Shown here: positions 11,603-21,681 of the stretch, one piece after another | Numbering within the stretch: the stretch's first letter is position 1 | Layout of the letters: the number at the start of each line of letters is the position of its first letter | Origin: Neoarius graeffei | Lineage: Eukaryota > Chordata > Actinopteri > Siluriformes > Ariidae | DNA: 64,000 bases | Reading direction: 5' to 3' | Assembly: GCF_027579695.1 (NCBI RefSeq) | Contig: NC_083569.1 | Location: 76,743,149 to 76,807,148, forward strand | The notes under the pieces: generated by a model | The model's input: the letters and a program-made list of their open reading frames with translations, nothing else | What the model was told of the DNA's origin: nothing | The model's database searches: none | Translations under genes and position numbers: made by a program

Positions 11603-11610
11603 GATGGGTG

Positions 11611-12790
11611 GATGGATAGATCACAGACTCCCTGGTTATGCTAGATACAGACCCCTGGGGTCCTCAGACCCTACTCTGAGAACCATGGCTCTAGGACATG
11701 TTAGAATATCATTCTATATTTTATAAAGACTTCCAGAACATTGGCATCGTCTAGAGCTCTACTGACCATCTGGAATGATCCAAAATTGTTCACATTTATA
11801 CATTCTTGCAGTTTCTTATTGGTTGTTTAAGTACTGTGGTTAGGACTATAAATTATGACTCATACATTGTCTATATATTTAAAAATGTGTAAAAATAAAT
11901 AAATTATATGGAATAAAAACCATGTGAAAATTAATTATTTATGCACTACATGTGGAAAATAACATGCCTAAGTGTAGAAGTATCTTAAACCTATGTGTGT
12001 GTGTAAACTTTCCTTTAAGTTTCAGCTTTGCAACCATACTCCACCTGGAACCCAAAGACTCATGGTTTCCCGCACGCTGCCCAGTGGGTCATGTGATTAT
12101 ATACATGTGAAGTTCTTGTGCCTTCCTAGTCCATGGAGTAGCACATGTTAACAGAACCTCATACTGCACTGCACTGACACACCAGAAGAAACAGAAAAGT
12201 GTAGGGTATGGCTGAGTAGCAGGCCAGAGGTTGAAGCGTTTAGACTGTGCATGCCAAGCAAAGTTTCAGCTTTATCAAAAACATGAAGCCAGGTATGAAA
12301 TATTGAGCTCTTTTAGACCTTAATGCGGTTCTTCTGTCTTGATAACTGCTCCTGCTCAGCTTTCCTTACTGTCCATCTGATCTAACTGGGTGTACATTTA
12401 CCCTTTATCCAACAATGGCAGTCACAATGATAGCAGAGCTCCTTGCATGTGCAAAGCGTCATACTTAAGAAAATATGGTAATGCATCGACCTGATTTTTG
12501 ATGGCTTTGACCGTATGGTGAACAACAAACATGTACCACCACAGGGAACCTGATCGTAAGTGCAAGCTAATGCATATCATAAACACTTAACCACTGGACA
12601 ACAAAATTTGTATCTTTATTTGCATAAGATAGATCGGAGTTTATCCAGCACTTATTTTTAATTTACTTTTTAAAAAAATAACATGGGATTATTTACCAAC
12701 ACATTTTATGGAACATATTTGTGGCAGTCTCATACAAAACTAATTAAAACAGTTTTATGAGTCCAATAACTTGTTGGACAATTGACAGTC
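11611..12790. other. No gene recognised
   Basis: AT-rich, short open frames only, no splice-bounded exon with recognisable protein. A few diverged repeat-like words, none classifiable. Confidence 0.4.
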
Positions 12791-13294
12791 TCTGTCATAA
12801 AAGGACGAGAGACGGATGTAAGTGCAGGAAGAGTTTTATTGAAAGCACGCTAGCAAACATATCCAAAACGGAGATACAGTAAAAGCAGAGTCGAATAACA
12901 GGCAGTGGTCAAATGAGGCACAGACAGGATATCAGAGGTAATGCAATACTCACAGTCCAAAAACACAAACAGGGTCAAAACCAGAAAAGCAATACAAAAT
13001 ACAAGGCTTTCAGAAAGTCTGTGTGTTACTGAGAGTCCTTATATGTATGTGCTGTGATTGCGCTCTAATCAGGAACAGGTGCATGGAAATTAGTCCTAAT
13101 CAGGGTGCGATTTGTAGGGGAGGATGGAAGGGATTTCTCTCCTTCTGGTTTTCCTATCCCTACCTCTGCTAAATTATTTTTATCTCCGGTGGGGACATGG
13201 ACTATCCCCCCTTGGTAGCGATGAATGCAACTTAACTGATGCTACTTAAAATCAGCACATTGACGTGCGCTGGCTATCCTCATAGTGCACATCT

Positions 13295-14207
13295 GTGACG
13301 GCCCTTTGGGAAAGCTACCCAGCCCTGGTCAAACTCTTTGCAGCACTGGCCGAAGACAAATCACGATCCTCCAAAGATAGGGCCAAATGTCAGGAAATTA
13401 ATTCTAAGATGATACAGTGGCTTTTTGTGGTGGAGATGGCGTTAGTGAAAGACACACTCGAAACTCTTCAGGCCTTGTCCCTCTTTCTTCAGAGAAGAGA
13501 TGCCACAGCTGTCACTGCCAATACTGAGGTGGACGTTGCCGTACGGACAGTGAGGTCTATGAGGAAGGTCGATGGAGTGAATATAAGATGTCTGAAGGAG
13601 GAATTGGGCAGTATGCAAACATTCAAGGGGGTTAATGTGTCTCAGCCAAGTGACGGAGAACGACAAAAGGCAGAGACCTTTCGTGAGCATTTTTTCATCT
13701 CCTTGGCAGACAACATTCAGAGCAGGCTCGATGACGAGGGAATTTTTTCTGTGGCGGCAGCACTGAACCCGTCAAACTGGCCCTCCGATGAAGATGAACG
13801 GATGCTATATGGGGACGACAAACTTCTGACAATTCATAAAACCCTTGCTATAGCAGGCACAAATATGCCCACACTCCTCAAAGAATTTCACGAATTGAAA
13901 TGTAACTCAGGAGACTTTGAAAAAAGTGCTCACCACGGTCTCCACGCTCCCTGTGTCAACTGCTGAGTGCGAGCGTGAGTTTAGTGCGATGAACCACATC
14001 CTCACGGACGAAAGAAACAGAATGCACGTCTCCACGTTGAATAGCCTACTGTTCATTGGTGTTAACGGTCCAGAGGTTGCCTCCTTTCCTGCGCACAAAT
14101 TTGCAGAAATGTGGATAAAAGAGGGCCAAAATGCTGCAGACAATGCCTCGACAGGAAAACCGAAAAAGCCACCACAAATTCATCACCAGAGCAGACTGTT
14201 TGCTTAG
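13295..14207 (+). pseudogene. hAT transposase C-terminal half, frameshifted
   Basis: A first frame (13295-13924) gives VTALWESYPALVKLF.., followed by a long helical region with LLKEFHELKC. From about 13917 the +1 frame continues with TLPVSTAECEREFSAMNHI and RMHVSTLNSLLFIGVNGP. The second part is the hAT C-terminal dimerisation region (P.S.AECERxFSxxN.I...R..., L..LL.I). The shift between frames is at about 13915-13930. The N-terminal BED-type zinc finger and first catalytic Asp region are absent. The sequence resembles the KIAA1586/ZNF862-related hAT branch. It is broken and not expected to be active. Confidence 0.85.
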
Positions 14208-14315
14208 TCTAGTTTGTCAAACCTGTTCCTGAGTGTTGACATCACGTTGTGCTAGCCTATTGAGGAAATTATTTTTGAGTGTTTGATTGAAGTTCAGATG
14301 AAAATGTTTTGCCAC

Positions 14316-14690
14316 GGGCGGCATGGTGGTGTAGTGGTTAGTGCTGTCGCCTCACAGCAAGAAGGTCCGGGTTCGAGCCCCGTGGCTGGCGAGGGCCTTT
14401 CTGTGCAGAGTTTGCATGTTCTCCCCGTGTCCGCGTGGGTTTCCTCCAGGTGCTCTGGTTTCCCCCACAGTCCAAAGACATGCAGGTTAGGTTAACTGGT
14501 GACTCTAAATTGACCGTAGGTGTGAATGTGAGTGTGAATGGTTGTCTGTGTCTATGTGTCAGCCCTGTGATGACCTGGCGACTTGTCCAGGGTGTACCCC
14601 GCCTTTCACCCGTAGTCAGCTGGGATAGGCTCCAGCTTGCCTGTGACCCTGTAGAACAAGATAAAGTGGCTAGAGATAATGAGATGAGAG
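14316..14690 (+). repeat. Full-length V-SINE inside the hAT element
   Basis: Complete head, core and type-A tail ending 'gataatgagatgagag', with a 12-bp duplication atgttttgccac (14304-14315 and 14691-14702). Confidence 0.92.
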
Positions 14691-15249
14691 ATGTTTTGCC
14701 ACATTAGGATAGATTAATCCAAGGGCCTGCCTACTTTTTGAGGGTTTTTTTTCCGTATAGCATCGCAGTCAACATGGTGAAAATTAAAAGTAAAATGTTG
14801 CTGCAGATACAATCCTAAGTAATATTGTGGGCCTATTTAGGCAAGTTAAAACATCTAATGTTCATTTGAATAAAAAAAAATCATCCCCCCTTCTGGTTTT
14901 TTGACAAATCGCACCCTGGTCCTAATGGCACTGCAGCTATGTCCTCTGAGCTCCAACACACGTGGACGTGACAGATATAACAAGACAACTGCTTGACATA
15001 TCAAGTTTAATATTTGATGGTAACTATACAGTAATGATGTAAACTGAAAGCACTGGTTCACTGCTGTCCACCAGGCACCCAGCAGAGTCACACCATAATA
15101 AATGTTGTGGTGTTCTTTCTGGCGCATGTCATGCGGTATCAAAGAAAGAAATATATGCAACTGTGATGCATATCTCATTATTGGTATCACCATCACAAGA
15201 CAATGCAGCAAATTATTGATGCAAAATACACTACACAATTCGATGGCTC

Positions 15250-15251
15250 AT

Positions 15252-15302
<51 letters not shown>
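15250..15302 (+). repeat. (TATC)n microsatellite
   Basis: About twelve tandem tatc units. Confidence 0.95.
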
Positions 15303-15303
<1 letters not shown>

Positions 15304-16040
15304 TGTCAGCGCCCTGTAGGCCAACTGGCCTGTCAGTTGCCAGCCTCTTATGAGGCTTACGATACTACCATGGTCCTCGGGGCCTCACCCCACTAGGACA
15401 AGAAACTGTGTCACCTTGCAGAGGTATGGTAGCTTGTTCCCACCTGGTGACTGCCCGGGTCCAGTGCATGGTGGACCTGTAACCTTCAGGGAGCTTACGT
15501 CACCAGGAAGATACTAATCAGCAGTTCTGCCACTGTGAGGGGTGACCATCCTCCACTGAGTGTGTCCCCAGGTGGTGTAATGGGGAACGGCCATGCTATA
15601 GCGTCGCACGTTATGGTGTGGCAAATAAGCAGTTGCGAACCAACTGGCAGTATCACTATTAGAGAAAAGGCGGGGCAGATGCTGCCAACACCTTCATTAA
15701 ATTCCTTTGTATCTGATTGACGGTGATACCTGGCAAGTCGGAACCACCACAAAAACTCCTTTCAGCCTGCTGCGCATAACAGTGCATAGGTAGACTCTGA
15801 CAAACCGGAGCTCTGGCATGATGCTTCAGCACCTGCTCCTGCCTGTATTCACGGTCTCACCTGCGCCACTGGGTCACAGGCTTGGGTGTAGAGATGGTGG
15901 GACTGTGCGACCCCCTCCCACCCTAATCTTTTTAGTGTGCAGGTTTTCACGAGTAACATTTTCATAAAGATCCAAGATATAGTAGTGAACATCATAGTCG
16001 ACATCGATGGACAACCCAAAGCAACAAGTATCAAGGCTAT
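15303..16040. other. Unclassified moderately GC-rich sequence
   Basis: Differs in composition from its AT-rich surroundings and reads like the 5' part or body of a retroelement (for example 'gtcaccaggaagatactaatcagcagttctgcc', 'cacctgcgccactgggtcac'). I find no RT motif and cannot assign a family. Confidence 0.3.
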
Positions 16041-16058
16041 CGTGAGCACACTTCGGTG

Positions 16059-16820
16059 GGGTTTACATTAGCCCGTGTCAGCGGATCATCAGATTAACGT
16101 TTTTAAAAACGATTAGCGTGCACACAACAACACCAATACACGATTCGCGTGCACACAGCAACGCCAATACACAGACACGCTAATCACATGACTAATTCGG
16201 CACGTAAGTTGAAATGTGTCAGTGCGGCTCATCGCTTCCTCCTCAGAGGCTGCGCTCCAAATCACTCTGCCCTGAACAGCGAGTGCTCTCTGGAGGGTGC
16301 GCACTCCGGCCCTGCGCAGCTCACAGAGCGCGCGAGTGAAGCGCACGAGCAATGATTCGGGACTGAGCCGCTGTGTGTGTGATCTCAGTGCATGTCGGGC
16401 ATGCGCGTCACTTACCACTTGCAAGTGGAAGGATGGCAAGCCTAAAGACAATCATAACTATACAATGGGCAGTATTTGCATCAGTATTTGCAGTATTTTC
16501 ATACTTTTATACTTTTTAATGAAAGGTGATACAAGGCGTCCGCGCCGTTTTTCAGCAGTCGCGTCACATGACCAACGCCAGCGAATCAGGAAGGTGGATG
16601 TCACAGTGACGTTGTCCAATGACAACGCCAGCTAGAGCTCAGCACAGCGTATCCGGGTATTCTCAATGTTTGCACAGCACCGGACCAGACACGATCTGGA
16701 TTGAATACGTGGACCCTGGCGGATTCCCGTTTCCCGGCGTTTCCAGGCGTTTTAATGTAAACGGACAGTGCATCCGCGAAGAAAACGAGAAAGATACGGT
16801 CTTATGTAAACTTGGCCTTC
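16059..16820. mobile_element. Candidate TIR-bearing MITE
   Basis: The left end gtttacattagcccgtgtc pairs with the right end gatacggtcttatgtaaac with a few mismatches. The body is CpG-rich and carries no long coding frame. Target duplication not resolved. Confidence 0.5.
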
Positions 16821-16861
16821 ATCTACTGCCAGCTTGCTAGGCCTGTTACAGCTTCCCCAGA

Positions 16862-17012
16862 CAAACAACAGTTCACACACACATTCACACCTATGGGCAA
16901 TTTAGAGTTGCCAGTTAACCTAACTGCATGTCTTTAGGGGAAACTGGAATACCTGGAGGAAACCCACGCAGGCACAGGGAGAACACGCAAACTCCACATA
17001 CAAAGGCCCCCT
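16862..17012 (-). repeat. Partial V-SINE
   Basis: Minus-strand V core and head fragment (cctaactgcatgtctttagg ... aacacgcaaactccac), followed by (TA)n and (CA)n at about 17013-17060. Confidence 0.75.
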
Positions 17013-17026
17013 TATATATATATATA

Positions 17027-17028
<2 letters not shown>

Positions 17029-17060
<32 letters not shown>
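17029..17060 (+). repeat. (CA)n microsatellite
   Basis: About sixteen CA units after a short TA run. Confidence 0.95.
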
Positions 17061-17064
<4 letters not shown>

Positions 17065-18030
17065 CGACCACTTTAATAGGAACTTGATTTTGATTCTGTG
17101 TAAGATTCCTGTTCTTGGCTGGCAGGAGTGGTCTTCTGCTGTTGCATGCTGAGATGCTTTTCTGTTCTTCATGGTTGTAACGAGTTGCTATGAGTTGTTA
17201 TATCCTTCCTGGCAGCTCAAACCAATCTGGCCATTTTCCTCTGACCTCTCTTGACAAGGCGTTTCCAAGCACAAAACTGTTGCTCACTCAATGTTTTTTG
17301 TTTTTTGCGCCATTATATATAAACTCTCGAGACTGTTGTGTGTGAAAACCCCAGGAGATCAGCAGTTTCTGAAATACTCAAACCAGTCCATCTGGCACCA
17401 ACCAACACCCATGCCACAGTGAAAGTCACAGAGATCACAATTTTTCCCATTCTGATGTTTGAAGTGAACTTTGCCTGAAGATCTTGATTTGTATCTGCAC
17501 AATTTTATGCTTTGTGCTTTAGACACAGGTACAGAAGTGCTGTCGACCAAAAATGGTGAATGTGTGTGTATAATGCCTGTTAATGGCTTAAAAATAATGA
17601 AATGAAATGTTTCAACATTCAAAAAAATACTATAAACAGCAGTAAACTATAATAAATGAAACAAAGTCAATATTTAGTGTGAGACGACCCTTTGAAATAA
17701 ATGGTAGTCTCAGGTACAGTGAGTGCAGTTTTATAAGGAAATGAGCTGTAGGTTTTACTGAGCATCTTACAGAACCAGCCACAGTTCTTCTGGACACTTT
17801 AACTGTCACTTCTTCATTTTGCACCAAAACCCATCAGCCTTCATTATGTTTTCTTTTTTCATCTGAAAAGGGCTCTCTTATGTAATATGCTGTTCAGATA
17901 CAAACTTTTTTTTTGTGCTGGAAAACGAACGTTTGGACTCTAAAGTGTTTTTGTACTGACTTGATAATGTAGAAGTCATCAACTAGAAATCTATAACAAA
18001 GTTTGTATGAAAAAAAAATAGGGTGCTTAA

Positions 18031-18671
18031 AGTGCCATTCCACCATTGGATGTATTTTTTTGGCATAAAATACAATATATTTTATGACAACATGACTAGA
18101 CAGAGAAATCTTTTAGCTTCAAAATGATATATCAAACATAATTTTTTGACAACGACAAGTATATTAATTTTGCGACCAAAGTCACCTACCCTTTTAATTT
18201 CCGTGCGGTAGTGAAACGTGATGTCATCGGCAGGTTCCCCTTCTTGTGTACCACGTCACGTGTGACGTGGCACAGATTATCAGCAATGGCGGATAGAACG
18301 CGATTGTCAGCTTCGGAAAAGAAGCGAAGGAAAATAGCAAGTGATGCCCAAAGGAGACGGTCGATGGTGAATATCAGCACAGCAATCGACAAGTGGAAAT
18401 CGCGTTCTATCCGCCATTGCTGATAATCTGTGCCACGTCACACGTGACGTGGTACACAAGAAGGGGAACCTGCCGATGACATCACGTTTCACTACCGCGC
18501 GGAAATTAAAAGGGTAGGTGACTTTGGTCGCAAAATTAATATACTTGTCGTTGTCAAAAAATTATGTTTGATATATCATTTTGAAGCTAAAAGATTTCTC
18601 TGTCTAGTCATGTTGTCATAAAATATATTGTATTTTATGCCAAAGAATACATCCAATGGTGGAATGGCACT
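18031..18671. mobile_element. Fold-back DNA transposon with TTAA duplication (Kolobok/piggyBac class)
   Basis: Inverted arms 18031-18305 and 18398-18671 (about 275 bp) differ at only about three positions by eye. They surround a 92-base loop. TTAA stands immediately outside both ends (18027-18030, 18672-18675), the target choice of Kolobok and piggyBac elements. The ends begin AGTGCC and not CCC, which leans to Kolobok. The arms contain a CACGTG/TGACGTGG-rich segment next to the start of a short ORF. Confidence 0.85.
18286..18402 (+). pseudogene. Transposon-borne first-exon-like ORF
   Basis: Starts at ATG 18286 within the left arm and runs through the loop: MADRTRLSASEKKRRKIASD, then QRRRSMVNISTAIDKWKS, 39 codons before it re-enters the right arm. 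The basic 'EKKRRK..A..RRR..VNI..A...W' pattern resembles the N-terminus of uncharacterised fish transposon-type proteins. I infer it to be the captured first exon of the parent element's protein. Function not assignable. Confidence 0.5.
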
Positions 18672-19194
18672 TTAAGACTTTTGCCCAGTACTATATATAT
18701 TGTAATTTATGATATAGTTTCTCACCAAATTCATTTCTGTTCCTGAAACATTTGTTAGCTTTAGTTTCAGTAACCCTGGTGTTTCAGTAACCCTGGTGTT
18801 AACTGCTGTGACAAAAACTGATGTCACTCAGAGAAATACAGTAAATTTCCTGTGATTCACCTTCAGCATGAGCACAACTCTTTTAGCTTGGAATAAACCC
18901 TCATATTAATTGACTTTAAGAAAGAAGGACAGGGAAGATAACAAATGTCTAGACGCTGTCATATTCACCTTTAGGACTGCTATATACTGGCAGTAAAAGT
19001 GTGTATTCTGGGAAGTCCAAACTCACAGCGGGAAAACAGTTACTGTTTAATCATAGTTCAAAATGTTCAGCTGTGAAGCTTTCTCATCAGTCTCCACCTA
19101 TACTGATAAGATGTCTTTCATGTAGTTTTATGGTTGAGGTTATGTACTTCTTGTAAACCTGCTAGACCTGTTTGTTTGTTTGTTTGTTTTTTCC

Positions 19195-19470
19195 TGTGGG
19201 GAATTGGGGTTGATCCTGCGCTCAGGTCTGTATGGAGTTTCGCATGTTCTCCCCTTGGGTCTCCTGCAGGTTCTTAGGTCTCTTCCCACCTCCAAAAATA
19301 TTTCAGTCAGTGAATTGGTGACTCTAAATTGCCCCTATGTGTGAATGATCGGGTGAATATGTGTGTATAATGCTTGTTAATGATCCCATCCAGGGTGTAT
19401 TCCCTACCCAGTGTTCCAGGTTGGATCCAATGTGTCCCTGACCAGGATAAAGCACTGACTGAATATAAAT
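19195..19470 (+). repeat. Old V-SINE
   Basis: Strongly diverged core (ggagtttcgcatgttctcccc .. ggtgactctaaattgcccc) and type-A-like tail. Confidence 0.7.
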
Positions 19471-20269
19471 AAGCACTGACTGAATATATAAGCACTCACT
19501 GCTTAGGGGGAAGCTGGAGGGAGCTGGTGTCGACTGCCACCTGGCTGCATGGATCATTGACTACCTCATTAACAGACCGCAGTGCGTGAGGCTCTGCGAC
19601 TGTGTGTCTGATGTGGTAGTCTGCAGCACGGGGGCTCCACAGGGTACAGTGTTCTCTCCTTTCCTCTTTACACTTTACACATCTAACTTCAGCTACAACA
19701 CGGACAGCTGCCACCTCCAGAAGTTCTCAGATGATACAGCCATCATTGGACGTGTGTCAGAGGGGGATGATCTGGAGTACAGAGAGGTCATCACCAACTT
19801 TGTCGCCTGGTGTGAACTGAACCACCTGCGCATCAACGCCAGCAAGACAAAGGAGGTGGTGATCGATTTCAGAAGGACGGTTCCTCAAATTGCACCAGTG
19901 AACATCCAGGGTTTGGACATTGAGATCGTGGAGGAGTACAAATACCTGGGTGTTCACCTCAACAACAAACTGGACTGGACTAACAACACAGATGTCCTGT
20001 ACAAGAAGGGCCAAAGTCGTCTCCACCTCTTGAGAAGACTGAGGTCTTTTGGTGTGTGCAGGACACTGCTTAGGACTTTTTATGACTCTGTGGTAGCATC
20101 AGCGATTTTCTACGCTGTGGTCTGCTGGGGCTGTGGAAATTCAGAGAGGGACAGGAAGAAACTTAATAAACTGGTCAGAAGGGCTGGCTCAGTCTTGGAC
20201 TGTCCTCTGGACTCCATTGAGGTGGTGGGTGAGAGGAGGATGTTAGCCAAGCTGACCTCAATCATGGAT

Positions 20270-21281
20270 TTTCCATCCAAGATGGCGCCACAAACGGCTG
20301 CCATGGAACTTTGCTCTCTCGTACTTTCTATGTTTTTGTGTAATTGTTGTGTTAATTCTTCTCCATGTTTCACGGAATGCTGCGCTGAGGGGTTTTTTTA
20401 ATGCCTACACATTCTGGTCCTGATAGGAGCGAAATGTGTGGGTGTTTTTTCCTCTCATCTCTCATCTCTCATTTCTCAGCCTCTCCCTTCCTGACAAGCC
20501 TCTCTCCTGCTTTGCTTCTGCGGACTCATCTTGTCTGAGAGACCCTTCCTGCACTGTTCTCCGAATCGAAATTATGGATTTGATCAACTGGTCACTTCAC
20601 ACAATTGACACAATCTTCTCGACGAGAAGTCTGGGTTCGGGGGAACCTGCCTGTCCTGCCGGAACGTTTGCAGCCGGATACACCATGGATGCCTTGGAGA
20701 AGTGGCGTGTGGTGTGCTTGGCGATTCTTTCCGTGGAGGACATTGAGGATATTTACCTATTCGGAACCATGATCACAGGATTTTTGCTGATTGCACTTGG
20801 CATTGCCCTGGTGTATCGAGGAAATCAGTTAACGGTGGCAGCTGTTCAAAGCCCCACAAAGCTGCCCGACATGATTGAGGCGGTGGGCAGAGCTGTCGGC
20901 ACTCAGACTGTGGCTGTTCAGAACTTGAGTCGCAACATTGATAACATCATGGAGAAGTTGATGGCTTTGCAAAGAGAAATGGATCATTTTGGTGGCCAGA
21001 ATGGACAAGCGGGTTAAGCGAAAAAGGACAAGTCTACCCATCTTAAGTCTAAACAAATTCCAATCTTATCTTGGCTCTCCCAGCCAGCACTGCCTTCAAG
21101 GCCGTCGCTGTAAAAACGCGATTCTCCCCCTGGAGTTCACTGCAGTGAGACTCTCTGTGTGTGTGTGGTTTTTTTTTTTCCTATACTTTCTTTCTGTCTG
21201 TACTATGAAAGCTAAGTCGAACCAGAGTCAAATTCCTCGTGTGTGTAACATACCTGGCAATAAAGTGCTTCTGATTCTGAT
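20270..21281 (+). mobile_element. 1-kb element with a small membrane-protein ORF
   Basis: Sits exactly between two codons of the LINE frame. The 5' end has ccaagatggcgcca, a YY1-type promoter motif like those at LINE 5' ends. The 3' end is 'ggcaataaagtgcttctgattctgat', an AATAAA plus ATTCTG-repeat tail also seen at 39690-39722 and, inverted, at 40372 and 47446. Target duplication is at most about 3 bp (gat). The structure suggests a LINE-mobilised element with its own short coding frame. Confidence 0.7.
20574..21017 (+). CDS. Unrecognised 147-aa single-pass membrane protein (mobile-element ORF)
   Basis: From ATG 20574 (attATGG context) an uninterrupted frame gives MDLINWSLHTIDTIFSTRSL, a Gly/Pro/Cys stretch (GSGEPACPAGTFAAGYT), DALEKWRVVCLAILSVEDIE, then a clear transmembrane helix at about residues 63-82 (LFGTMITGFLLIALGIALVY). 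A C-terminal helical segment (about 95-138) has regular hydrophobic spacing and could form a coiled coil: MIEAVGRAVGTQTVAV, LSRNIDNIMEKLMALQREMD. I do not recognise the family. It has no RT, endonuclease or nucleic-acid-binding motif. The frame could extend upstream to about 20400, but that stretch looks non-coding. It could be an ORF1-like protein of a LINE or an accessory gene carried by a non-autonomous element. Confidence 0.55.
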   Translation: MDLINWSLHTIDTIFSTRSLGSGEPACPAGTFAAGYTMDALEKWRVVCLAILSVEDIEDIYLFGTMITGFLLIALGIALVYRGNQLTVAAVQSPTKLPDMIEAVGRAVGTQTVAVQNLSRNIDNIMEKLMALQREMDHFGGQNGQAG

Positions 21282-21681
21282 AACCCCTCTCACCCCCTAC
21301 ATGAGGCTGTGGGGGCTTTAAGCAGCTCGTTTAGTAGTAGACTGCTACACCCACGGTGTAAGGAGAGATACCACAGGTCATTCATACCTACTGCTGTCAG
21401 ACTGTATAACACCCACAACTTGTAACGTAGCACCAATAACCTGTTTGTCGTTATATTTGCACTACTTCACCACTACTACCTCTGCCATCTCTCATCTATG
21501 CAATTATTATGTGCAATTAATATAGGCCCTAAACTATTTTTATGCATACTTATATATATATATATAAAATTTCTGTATATATGTGTGTATATATACAGAG
21601 TCTACCTGTAATGTGCAATTTTTCCGAGCCTCTCAATAAGGCAATTTTTCTATACTTTTTCATGGTAGATAATGCAAATAG

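Larger units (their letters stand above)
13101..14918 (+). mobile_element. hAT transposon, truncated transposase
   Basis: 15-bp terminal inverted repeats (cagggtgcgatttgt / acaaatcgcaccctg) are flanked by a perfect 8-bp duplication gtcctaat (13093-13100 and 14919-14926). At 1818 bp, including a SINE at 14316-14690, it is far shorter than a full autonomous hAT. It codes only for the C-terminal half of a transposase. Confidence 0.9.
12793..14973. mobile_element. Possible solo LTR-like repeat split by a hAT element
   Basis: If the hAT element (13101-14918) and one copy of its target duplication are set aside, the outer sequence is a ~350-bp block beginning tgtcataaaagg and ending cgtggacgtgaca. 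That is a TG...CA block with an AATAAA on the minus strand. I see no convincing 5-bp target duplication. It may be a solo LTR fossil or another element type. Confidence 0.35.
19586..21426 (+). pseudogene. LINE reverse transcriptase, C-terminal half, interrupted
   Basis: The frame contains GAPQGTVFSPFLFTLY (RT motif B), then KFSDDTAI with the catalytic FSDD, then INASKTKEVVIDFRR and YKYLGVHLNNKLDW, ending LLRRLRSFGVCRTLL.. to SIMD at 20269. In the same phase after the insertion the sequence continues NPSHPLHEAVGALSSSFSSR and SFIPTAVRLYN to TAA at 21424-21426. The two parts therefore join cleanly without the inserted 1012 bp. It belongs to the L2/CR1/Rex branch of non-LTR elements by motif spacing. 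Upstream domains are missing. Confidence 0.85.

Noticed and set aside
15250-15353. Frame with repeated SIYLSIYL, looks like a repeat protein
   Set aside because: It is the (TATC)n microsatellite translated.
16113-16635. Overlapping 112-aa frames on both strands
   Set aside because: They fall in the CpG-rich body of a candidate MITE and show no domain or splice support.
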